A stretch of DNA of 64,000 nt from Blasia pusilla (lineage: Eukaryota; Marchantiophyta; Marchantiopsida; Blasiales), in contig CM114273.1 in the NCBI GenBank assembly GCA_050084515.1, forward strand, positions 22,444,001-22,508,000, given 5' to 3'. This document shows positions 12,101-23,085 of the stretch, piece after piece. A model generated the notes under the pieces. It was not told the DNA's origin, did no database searches, and worked only from the letters and a program-made list of their open reading frames with translations. Position numbers and translations under genes: made by a program. Within the stretch, counting starts at the first letter, position 1, and each line of letters opens with the position of its first letter.

Positions 12101-14231
12101 GAAAAGCGCCCCTTCCTGTATGCGATTCGCCTTGTCCCCTCAGTAATAGCTTCCACTCTTCGACTAGAGACACTATTCTATGTCCGCTTCGTACCGATCC
12201 AGAGTTCGCACCGAAATTTGGAGGTTACGTGTAGCCGGACGCCTCCCTGATGACAGTGTGCGGCGCTCCGCTCCCTGTCCACATCAACCATATTTGCGAG
12301 TCCCATGTTGTACGTTTGGGCGACCAACCGAGAGAAGAAAAATGCGACCACGATGGAAGCAATCCCGATGCAGCAGCGGAACTGTCACTTGGTAGGACCG
12401 CCGCGGGATCAGGTGGGGCCCGTTAAGTGGATCGGTTAAGAGGTTGCTATATACGGTACGACCCCACCCTTCACTCCCTTTTGGTTCCTTCCTCTGCCTC
12501 CGCAAGTCCCCTCCATCATCCAATCGATGGACGGAACTCCACCACCCCCATCCGCGCAAAACTCCCATTATTATTATTCCTTCCGCGAGCGGACGGCCGG
12601 ACGGACGGACGGACTAAAGGCGCCGCGGGCAGGGTCCGGCCGTCCGGGTAGTTTTTTGGCGAGAACCGGTATTTATGGACGAGAACGATAATTTTGGATA
12701 TTTTCTTGAATCCGGCGGCTAATTACAAAGGAGGACCCTTCTATTCTGCCGGTTTTTGGCCGTTGATTTGCAAAATGAATCGGAAATTATAAATTTCTAC
12801 CGGCTAGGCTAGATCAACACGTACCCCGGTTCTCCGCGGGCACTCGTAAGCCGCCGTACACGCTCCAAGCCTCGGGCATCGGGGGCCATGCTCGGCTCGG
12901 CAAGGACCAGCATTCTTTGTCAAAGCGGCCGGTTGAGAATGTGAAGTTCCCGGTCGAAATCTGAAACTTTGAACTCTGGCTTTCCTTCGTGAGATTTTAA
13001 GAATACCGGCCAAAATGACGAAATTCCGACTTCCTTGAAAGTTCTCTCGGGAAAGAACCGGCGTGCCTAAAAATCCTGTCCGAGCACTGGTCGACGAGAA
13101 CAACCGCACCACCGCCACCACAGTCCCGCAATAGTTTGCGTGATGTTTGGTCTCTCGCGCACCCTCACAGCGCCCGCCGCTCCTCCCTCCTAGAACGCGC
13201 GCAACGCGATGCGATCGAAGGGGGCCGGAGTCGGACGAGACTACGAGTGCAGCAACACTGCGAGGACCCTCCATCTTCACGAATAACACGGCCGTCTCTC
13301 ATCGCCAGTGTCCGAACCCGTTGCCTTCTTTGCTTGGCCACCACAAACGAACCAAGGAACCCACGCATCACCTGCGGCCCCGCGACGGCCGGAGCAGGAA
13401 GAAACACACCTTTCGCGACGGCAATTACGGTCCCACCGTTACTTGTAACGCTAGTAGTAGTAAAACAGGTGAAGGGAGGGGATGTCCTTCCAAAACGAAG
13501 GCACAAAACGGATTCCGAGGGGATTTCCTCCGGGGGCTGGAGCTTACAAGAAGTGAGAAGAATGATCTCATTCGGTGTCCCAGCTTTTCTTCCTCGATTT
13601 GTGTTTGCTTTTTTTTTCCAGGAATCGGTGTTGGGATGCTGACTTGGGAATCCTATGCGAGTCCTAGCTCGTAGAGTCGTATTACCTCGACCTCCAGTTA
13701 TGCTTTAGTGCTATCGCTTTGGCTTGGAAAGCATAGGGTGGTGTCATTGTACCGATGATGGAGATTCACTTGCAAATATAGGAGGCTATGGGATGAAAAT
13801 AATCAAGTAGGCAGCCTTATGTGCCTTACTAGTCGTACTAACAAAGTAATCCGTACTATGCACCCTAGAAAAGCAGCCTCCTATAAGATTCTCCGAATTA
13901 AATCATCCTATTAGAGGACGTTACCTCTAGTTCATAGGCTCGCCCCTAGGCTACGTGTGAAACGTTCTAATTTCTTTGAATTTATTTTATTTCAAAAATA
14001 GAGAAGAGGTTTAAGTAAGAATGTTCATTTTATTTTAAAAATAGATTTAAATTAAAAAATAATCCTTATGAAAAATGGAGTCTTTTTCGTGTTCCATTAT
14101 TTCTCCATTTTAAAAATTTAATTCATTACTCCAATATTTAAGGAAAATTAAAAATTTTAATTTCAAATTAATTTTGGGAGGGAAATCATAGATTGTTTTG
14201 GAAAAGATTAGAGTAGTGGAAAAAATTGTCA
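9163..14231. other. Intergenic region with a GC-rich block, no recognised gene
   Basis: After the PSMD9 stop, 9163-11000 holds only short unrelated open stretches and presumably the 3' UTR. At 11009-11043 there is a 12-bp perfect inverted repeat (GAGATTATCATG and its complement) with an 11-bp loop. From about 11300 to 13700 the DNA is GC-rich, with overlapping open stretches on both strands (for example 13136-13674 in two frames), none with a recognisable domain. A GGAC microsatellite lies at 12591-12614. From 13900 onward the DNA turns strongly AT-rich. Unrecognised exons in the GC-rich block cannot be excluded. Confidence 0.5.
12625..12775 (+). repeat. Dispersed repeat, copy A
   Basis: This stretch shares ordered blocks with 27420-27560: GCAGGGTCCGG, a run of T, GAGAACCGGT, then TACAAAGGA followed by CCTG/CTGCC and GGTTTTT-like sequence. 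Order and spacing are kept over about 140 bp, so the two are diverged copies of one repeat family. No coding content; element class unknown. Confidence 0.6.
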
Positions 14232-14681
14232 TCCGGTTGAGTGCATCGCACTAGCAAAAGATTGCCAGTGTTAAAAATGCACAATTAAACTTGAGCAAAC
14301 CCATTTCTACGGATGGTAATTAACAATGAACTAAAATCAAGAGATTTGAATATGTGATAAATGTTTACGTATCTTTTCTTGTATCGCTTATTGGAACAAT
14401 CTCATGGATAGATTGTTCAATGTCTTCTATAGGAAGATTTACTCTTTTTTTTCAATCCATGGAATCGCTTCTATTTTGAACCTTCAACTTCAAGACTCCC
14501 ATAATTTTGAGAGTCGGTCATCTCTCCTAGTCTTTTTTTTGGGTTGGTATTATTAGATGATGCTCCTTGTTTAACATCCCTTCCAAGGTTGTAAATCGTT
14601 GCAATATACAATACTGACGATATACTTGTTTAGATAATTATTTAGCATGGTAAAAAATACATTGGTTTGCTCACATCAATG

Positions 14682-17067
14682 TTAAGAGTAACATTTGAAA
14701 TTTAATCTAATACAAAACAATGCGTTCATAAGCATAGTATAACATGTAGTTATTTTTTGGATGAGTAAGGTATAAATAACCAATAGGATGACCACAACCA
14801 TTTCTTTTTTGTATTCTACGAAAATGTTTCTTCTTACTCCAATAATTTTATAAAGGTAAGTCAAGATATAAATACCCTCCAGCCGTATGATTAAGTTCAT
14901 TAGTAACAAACCATTGGTTAGGATGGTCTCCCTATTTCTTTGTATAATATCCTCATGTATGTCAACCTCATTGAAGTAAACCATTTCCGTCTATGGTAGA
15001 TGAACAACCAATCTCATAACACTTTGTTGTTCCGCATATAAATTAAACTTGAAAAGTCGAAAACATGCCTTTGAAGAAGAGATATGCCTACACATCATAA
15101 AGGGGAAACTTACTTTATATACTTATAAATATATAATGTCATTGAAAATTATTTCATTGCAATCCGAGAGAGAATCAAATTCTATACATTTTACCTTGCA
15201 TCGAGATTTAAGTTTGTCTCATCAATGATCTCCATAGTTGTGGAGGTATCCATATCCTTGCTAACTTAAATGATACAACATCATATCCCTCATATACATA
15301 TTTATATAAGTATTTGACTGCTGAATTATGATTTGTGATCTCTAAATTAATATGAAAATCAAAGAGGGTACATAGCAAAGGATTGTAAGGCACGACCTAT
15401 CGTTTATCCAAACATTTGTAGCGCTTCATGATTTTCTTTTCATCATCCGATCTAGCATAAGTAACAAATAATATAAATTGAGACATTATCTTTGTTATCT
15501 CCAAGATTAAGCAAGAAAAAAAGGCGTATACCATGGAAATCTTTTAACTCAAGAGTTCATTATTAAAGTAATAGCTTAAGTACCTTCGATAGATTGGATA
15601 ACCATGTTCAGTCTATGTAGTCTATGTAGGGAAAAAAAATCCTTGGTATATATATTTTTTTCCCTATCCATACATGGAGCATATGGATTTAATTCTTCCC
15701 ATTGACTATGAACCATACAATTAGCCAAAATATAATAGAGTCAAAGATGTTTGATTGAATAAGGAATTTCTTCTAAGATGATATCATCATAATCGCAAGT
15801 GGTACGTGGCTTATCCTTGTGTGCTAGAATAATCAAAAGATGGACATGTAATGAGCCCTTTTTTTGAAACTCAACCACATGAATACATCCCATCACTCGA
15901 CCCAAGATATGCTTGTTCATAATAAGTCGTAGTAACTCCTTTTTTTTCCTCAAACACTTGCACAACCATATGGTCGATCAACATTAGTTTGGCTAGGTAA
16001 CAATGCTAATGTTATCTCTTTCCACTTAGGATTTCATGTCACGATAAAAAAACAAATGAGGTTTTCCAAAGTGCCTCACAATGGCCATTGCATCTTGATA
16101 TAATTGATGCATATGACATTGACCCCCAATAACAGAAGAAGGAAAGATAATGCGTCTCCTAAACCTTGCACCACCCATATTATGTTACATAAGGCATCTT
16201 TTAAAACTTGGTATAATTAGCCCCCAACTCCTTTTAATTTAATCGAACCCAACATAACCATTGCATCTCTATAGTTGCATATATGTATGTCAACCACGTA
16301 GTCTTGAGTAAGGCGACCAAATTGAAGTGGTCAATTATCATCTTTAGCTCCAAGTCGTGTCTGTACTTAAAAAGAGGCAAATTGCAAGGCTATAATGCTC
16401 ATTTTATTCCTCATCATTCTCTCATCTTTAATCCCACCATCAACTCTACCCTCCTCCATTTAGTCATCTAAATTTTTTTATTCCTATCGTCCATTTTTAT
16501 ATTATCCCTTATAGGTGTACATGTTGTTGTAAAGTCTTGAAAACTCCCAATTGATATTAAAAAATTCCAACCAGCTTCACCATAGACAAATAAAAAAATA
16601 AAATGAAATGGAACGTATGCTTCATTTAGGTCTGACATATGTCTTGCACCCCCTCCATGTAATTTCCCAACGATATCACGACGATCAACATACTAACTTC
16701 CATCACATGCCAAAATTTCTATAACTTCAAAAGTCGATGGTAAGTTGTAACGTTTGGCCTGAAGCCCACACTTACTTGCCTTTAGGATGATGCGCACATT
16801 ACACTCACTTGCCTCATTTGCGAGCAAACGAAAAATTTCCACAGATAGATTATGTTCGTGTAACATCTATTATAGCCCTCATAAGATGTTTGGCTGGAGA
16901 TCATGAGACATGTCTCTTCCTTGATTCTCTAATTCATTCTCAACATCATGAATATAAATATGAGCAAATCTAGGACGATCTCCTTCTTTTGGATAAAGTG
17001 CTCCAATAGTATGGTAGATCCCATCTTGAATCCTAAAATGTTCGCTACCACCAATTTGCTCTATCAC
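14682..17067 (-). pseudogene. Helitron Rep domain remnant
   Basis: Minus-strand fragments read in order: FRIQDGIYHTIGALYPKEGD and RFAHIYIHDVENE (17067-16879), VDRRDIVG..GGARHMSDL and YGEAGWNFL (about 16720-16590), LYQDAMAIVRHFGKPHLFF (about 16110-16040), and GRVMGCIHVVEFQKKGSLHV followed by HLLIIL (15965-15741), which holds the HxH metal-binding motif of rolling-circle Rep proteins. Then come SAVKYLYKYVYEGYD (15393-15208, the conserved KYLxKY segment) and VYFNEVDIHEDIIQRNRETI (14984-14682). Frameshifts and stops separate the pieces. Rep nicks and joins DNA in Helitron transposition; this copy cannot encode an intact enzyme. Confidence 0.9.
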
Positions 17068-18059
17068 ATAAGCTCATGTAGAAGCTATCTATAATGCAAA
17101 ATTATAAGTTCGAGCATGGGTAAGGAAATGAGCACTTTGAGCACCAAGACCTAAATTCAATGATTTAAAAAATGGAGGAGTCTTTTTCAAGAATGGAAGT
17201 TATATTTTTCCATGATCGTAACACAAACTAAAAGGCGAGTTGCGAAATCTTGCAGCCTTCACCTTCTCAAATTTTCCAATGGAGAGTATGACATGAATGA
17301 CATATCTAAGTCATATTTTCAATAGTGGGACGTCTTGTTGATCCACTTATAATTGAGGGCATCCCAAGTTTTCTTACATCATATTGAAGTTTCAAGCCTG
17401 TGCAAGATTGAGTAACTTGTTGCCTTTCACAATCCTCCCGATATTAGCCAATGTATGAACATTTGTTAAAGTAGAAAGCATGCATAACTCCACTCACTCT
17501 TGGATTTTCAACTCTAGAAAGTGTAGAAGGTATATTCTCAATTACTTTATATGCATAAGTGGATATCTCAATAACTTGATGTATGGAAGCATCCTCAATT
17601 ACTTCATGTTCTTGATCTCCAAGAATTCATATGTCCTCTTCCAATGATTGCCATATTAGGTATCCTAAACTTCTTCAAATCAAGGAGGATTTGAAGTATT
17701 TCTGTCATGAGTTGGAATATCCAAAGATATTCCTCACGTAAAGACCTAAAAGGAAAATTTTGAGTTTCATTGAAAAAACATTCAAATGAACCAGCATAAA
17801 AGAAAAGAAGAATTTTCACATAATAGTGTCTTTGTATACCTCACAACATCTTGAATTGGAAAGTCCAGTGCAACAATATGTATATTATCTTGAATTCTCT
17901 CTGTAATAAGAGCATCGACCAAGTCATGTTGAAGGTCTCGCCTTCTTTGTTTATGTTCCCTTTGATAGATCATGTTGTTCACTTTTTGATGTGCCAATTT
18001 CTCTACATGAATAACACATTTTATTTTTTGTGCCTCAGTTTGTAATGACTTTCTACAAT

Positions 18060-18730
18060 CACGTATATCTGTAGGATTTGATGGAAGAGGAAGTATGGAA
18101 AAAAGATTTTTCATACAATGACCTCAATAGCTTGCCACTCCCCTCATCTATAACATTAAATGTTAAAAAATATATCAAAATTCAAGTAGAATTAAACACC
18201 TTACTACAAAATCAACTCATGTTGGCTTTATTTGATGTTGGGGAGCATGTACTTTTTTAGAGGGAATTTCCAAATTTTCTGCACGAAAGAACCCATTTTA
18301 CCTCTGTCTCTCACAACGTATTACTTTTCAAAATTCTCGTATATCCCTAGGATTTAATGGTATAGGAAGTTTGATAGTTTTTTCACATAATGAAGTTAAT
18401 AAATTTGACTTACCCAAATGACATTTAAGATAAATATGAAAAGTAAATGGAAGTAAGATGGAAAATTTCAAAGGAAGAAACCTATGTTGGAGATATTCGA
18501 CATATGCTTGAATCGTTTGAATGTCTAATTTCTTCACACAAATTGTACAATTTCATCTTTGAGCCTCGCCGCATACAACTTTTTGAAATCACGTATATCG
18601 AGAGAGTTTGTTGGAATAAGAAGTCTGCATATTCTTACTCCATTGAATTAATAACTTCTATATGTATATTTTAAACTTAATAATAATACCCTCATATAAG
18701 AAAAATGAAACATCATGGAATGTGGAAATA
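18060..18730 (-). repeat. Three diverged tandem repeats at the Helitron N-terminal side
   Basis: The block ACGTATATC followed by a Gly/Asp-type coding stretch recurs at about 18061, 18337 and 18591 (spacing about 276 and 254 bp). On the minus strand each reads as LPxPxNxxDIR followed by D/E and C/F, for example LPLPSNPTDIRDC and LPIPLNPRDIREF. Similarity extends over much of each unit, including a region rich in basic residues. It may be the repeated N-terminal part of the Helitron protein or a pre-insertion tandem array. Confidence 0.55.
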
Positions 18731-19634
18731 GCTAACATAAGTTGGAAATGTTCGAATTAATGAAGCAAGTGGATTCTCTATTCTAGAAGCCACAGTTGGT
18801 AAATTTGATATGTCATTAAGTGACCTCTCCTCTCTTCTTTCAATACTCCCCTTAAATGAGTTGAATGATAAAACACCACATAAGTATATTGAAATGAAAT
18901 CGTTGGTCAGACATAAAATTTGAAAAGCCATATATGGGCATAGGATCCCCAATCAATAAAAGAAAATATGAATATATATATAACATGAAGAAAGTAGAAG
19001 TGGAATTTTTTTTTAATCCAACCAAAAATTGGTTCGTTAGGATAGAAGACATGTGAAGGGAAACTTGTCTTTCAAGTTAGAAAGACCCTTAGAGGAAAAC
19101 AATTTAAAAAGATCTTGAGATTTAGATCAAGCCGTCCAATTTAGGGCACGTTGATTTGGTCGTCCGATCTTGGGCATCTAGATCTAGCAGTACGATCCAA
19201 TCTTAGGTGCTAGATCTAACGACGACTTAAGGCTAGATGACATATCCCTCTACACGGCCCTGAAATCAAACCCTACCTGCCCCCAACCCACACTCCCCCT
19301 TGATTGCAAGCCCCCTCATTTCCACTTGCTTCTCTTGGGTCTCAGCTCTCAAGACACGTAGCTCTCTCCTTCGGTTGCATTCTCCTCTCTCCTTTGGCTG
19401 CACTCATCTTTCTCCTTTGTCCGCCCTCAAATTTCTCCTTCGACTACGCTCCCTATCTCCTCTCCGCTGCGCTAGGCTTCTGGCTCTCTCACTCAGCCAC
19501 GCTTGGCTCCCTCTTCTTAACTGCGCTAGGGCTTTTGGCCCTTGGGATTCTCTCTCTCAACTGCACTTAACTCTTAGTTGGATTCTTGTGCTACCACATT
19601 TTGCCACACTCTCTCTCACACACACATAGATTTT

Positions 19635-19638
<4 letters not shown>

Positions 19639-19680
<42 letters not shown>
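19639..19680 (+). repeat. (CT)n microsatellite
   Basis: About 21 uninterrupted CT units, preceded by a short CACACA run. Simple sequence, seen directly. Confidence 0.97.
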
Positions 19681-19686
<6 letters not shown>

Positions 19687-19955
19687 GTGTGGGATTTTGA
19701 CATGCTTTCCCTACTCTCTCATAGATTTTAGCACACTCAAATTTGAGAGCGTGTCAAATTTAGGCTCTCTTATGGATTGGCTACTTGGTTGCAGCTGCCC
19801 AAAATTTCTTCATGGCTAATCCTACACTTGTCTCCAAATTCTCTCATCGATTTTTGTGCAATCACCTCCTTGATCCGAATGATTTCTATATTATCAAAAA
19901 AATAATTTTTGATTAGCGTGGTCGGGATTGAGACTACATGCCGTTCTATGCACTG

Positions 19956-20079
<124 letters not shown>

Positions 20080-22689
20080 AAGAGGAGGAAGAAAGACATT
20101 TTTTTTTCTGTGAGATCACACATTTGCATATGGGTAGCAAATGTTGATCCAACATATGACATGAGTTGACATGAGCCTTTTAAGACATAAACTTGAGTCT
20201 TTCTTACCGAGAGCTCTCTGGATATGAAGGTTTCTTTGGTGCAATACCTACTTGTTCATACCCAGGAAATATGGATAGTAATCCAAATTTGAGTTGGTTG
20301 AAAAGTTGAGACACTTTTTTTATGAGGCAGAATTGCTTGAAATGCTAGGCTTGGGAGTTAAATCTCCAAGTCTCGCAGAAAATTGATCAGATGGACTTTA
20401 AAGAGACGTAAGTGACTCTTGTGTAAATTTGCCTAGTCGGATAGTACAGTCTTTTCAAGACTTTTGTCACTTTGGATCTCCCTCGTTATATCTTTTGTCA
20501 TTCTTCTTGAGAGTGGTTAACATGCATATCAGTCACAATTTTTGGACTTGAAATTGAATATTGATTTGCTTTGGTAGTTGGTCCAAAGTACTTTAGGCTT
20601 GTTGGAGTACTTTACTTTGTTGAAGAATTTGATTTACCGAATTCTTTCACATGAGTAGCGGCATTTGGAGATTTGACTCCATGGTATTTTCTTGACAGTC
20701 CAATTTTCATGGTCACTCGCTTCTTTTCTTGTGTTGATTTTCAAGCTTTACATCTGATCATTGTGAAATATTGACCTTGAGAGTTCTGCATTCACATATT
20801 GGACTATGGTTAGTTAGGGACCAGACCTATCACCAAATATTAATCACCGATTTCTGTGCCATGCATGCAGATCTTGATGGGGACAAATCAACGGGGAAAG
20901 AATGGAGTAGATTGAAGATTTTTGCAAAGGAGGGCATATATTTATTGTCGATTAGGTGGAAGTCTTGGGCGCCTTTATGTACTATTGATCTGCAAGTGTT
21001 CAAAAGAAATGTGTCAAGTGTTCATAGTAGTAGATGATATGTAGTAAAAAAATTCAAAAATATGAACACAGCAATTTTGGAAAGTATGACAAGTGGCGGA
21101 TTCTCATGGCACCAAATAAACACATGGCAAAAAGTAGGGTGTCACCGTGTGGGGGCCCTCCTCACATAATAGTATAGATGTAAGAATTCAAGAGGAATAC
21201 AAAACTTTAGATTGAAGGAGCTAATGAACTTTAAATACACTCCATGAAAAGATGAATTGATTGATTTATTTCAATCAATTAATGCTTTCAATTAAATGAA
21301 TTATTTCAATTAAATTGAATTAAATACAACATTTAATTGAAAACATTAAACTTTCTTTTTTAAGATACGGGATGGATTCCAAAGGCCTACCTAAATGACT
21401 ATTTGGGAACGTTTGATTTTATTTATTTTTCATCGGATACTCTATAAAGTTGATCTAGATATGCACAAAGTAGGCACCAAGGATGAGTTTAATTTATGAC
21501 GTCCTTTTTCTAACCCAAACTTTCGTGTTATACTATTCTATCCTATTGGGACTGGAATAGTACAGTGTTTCTTCCCGAAAATATAATTATTATATTTGAG
21601 ATAGATTCGTCGTAAAAGGAGAGATTATTACTTCATTTTAGAAACTCTTTTCTTTCTCATTGATTGTGGCTGCAAACGACAAAAATTAAATATTTTGTCA
21701 GGAGAATTCCTTGTGGAATTAATAAATGTGTCATTTCTGAAGGGACTTTGAGAGCCTTTTCATTTTGAGGCATTTGAATATGATGCACTTTAACGAAATG
21801 GTTGAATTTCCATTATTTTTCTCTTCCTCGCAACCTTTATCATTGAAATTATTTTTCGACCTTCACCTTTTATTTTCCTTTTGTTCTTACATTGAGTGAT
21901 AACCGTCGAACCATAAGAAAAGAAAAAATTGGGAAGGACTTTTGTGGAAAAAATAATAATAAAAGACCACTTGTAATAAACGAGAAAATGGGACTCCATT
22001 TACTTAACTCTTTTCTAACGGTATGACATGGCTAAATTGAAGAAATTGGAGGACGGAAAATGTTATTATCTCAAAAAAATTATTTTGAAAAACTTCAATC
22101 TGTGAATGCCAGAGGGATATTTCCTACATAGCATCCAATGCTCCCATTTTATTCAACTCTTTTTTTTTCAAGAAATATCTGTATTCCATTTATTATTTAA
22201 TGAGTTAATTGATTCTTGTGAATGGAAAATGAATTTAATCACCTTTCTATCAACTATCAACATGAGGAAAGTGCATGATTTCATGTCACTTTTTAAAAAA
22301 TAAGTAGTTTGTTCTCCCATACTTTATTTTCTACTATTTTCTAGTAATCCGGTCGTGTTAACAACGTTAGAATAAGTGAGCTAATTTTGTCCACTTTGTA
22401 AGCTGACGTGGAAAGAAATATAAATAGTAAATAAACTGTAAAATTATAATAAAGAGAAAAAGGACAGGCAACCACCCAGGACCAGGGCCGAGACGGATCT
22501 GGGACAGCGGAGGGTAGGATAGGACTACTTGGCTAAGAAACTTCTCCCGTTAGGATAGGACCACCGGGATAGTTTACGTGTGGGATTAGGTGACGTGTCA
22601 GAAATACGACATGGAGCCTATTTATTAGGTGTGTAAAATTATTTTAGTAGAGCAATAAGTTGTTTTATTTAAATTTCAGGAGCATTTTT

Positions 22690-23085
22690 TATTTACTTAT
22701 TATCCCTATAAGTTCTCATTGAATTTTTTTCTTGTTCTCTAGAGTATCCACGTGTCCTCTACACATATGTATTAATTATTTTCTTCTACCTTATTGCCCG
22801 TCTCAAAGGAAAGGCCCATATTGGCTCAAGTATATGAGGGTTTTCAAGAAATGTATAACGAGAAGTCCTACTTTTGATAGTTTTTCCTTGAAAAGGTTAA
22901 ATCATCAAATATTGAAAATTCCATTCGACCTGTTATATGATGATTTAACGATATGCGGCCCTTTCCTTTGATAATGGGGGAGAAGAAAGTAATTAATACA
23001 TAAGTGTAGAGGATACGTGGATACTCTAGATCGCCACGAAAAAATTAGTGAGAACCTGTAGGGGCCGTAAATAGTTTTCACAAAT
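22690..23085. mobile_element. Foldback/MITE-like element with long terminal inverted repeats
   Basis: The left arm (about 22690-22818) and right arm (about 22958-23085) are inverted copies. Both contain TCTAGAGTATCCACGT, CCTCTACAC and TATGTATTAATTA in the same order, and a shared segment ending in CAAAGGAAAGG. A nested inner pair, GTTAAATCATCA (about 22897) with its complement (about 22940), lies in the loop. There is no transposase frame, as expected for a non-autonomous foldback element. Outer limits may reach about 22650 and 23110 with more divergence; target duplications were not identified. Confidence 0.75.

Larger units (their letters stand above)
14232..18730 (-). mobile_element. Degenerate Helitron (rolling-circle transposon)
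   Basis: The minus strand carries, in the expected order and spacing, several Helitron RepHel segments (17067-14682), preceded by tandem coding-like repeats (18730-18060). No helicase motifs (Walker A or B) are visible downstream of 14680, so the copy is truncated or too decayed there. At 14236-14262 a short sequence with TAGTGCGATGCACT (minus strand) resembles terminal segments of plant Helitrons but is weak evidence. Ends (5' TC, 3' CTRR) were not fixed, so the boundaries are estimates. Confidence 0.75.

Noticed and set aside
13136-13674. Two overlapping frames of about 170 codons in the GC-rich block
   Set aside because: Both phases and the opposite strand are open over the same bases, typical of GC-rich non-coding DNA; no domain seen in any.
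19300-19630. Two overlapping Leu/Ser-rich frames of about 90-110 codons
   Set aside because: Pyrimidine-rich low-complexity DNA gives open frames in several phases; no domain or splice support.
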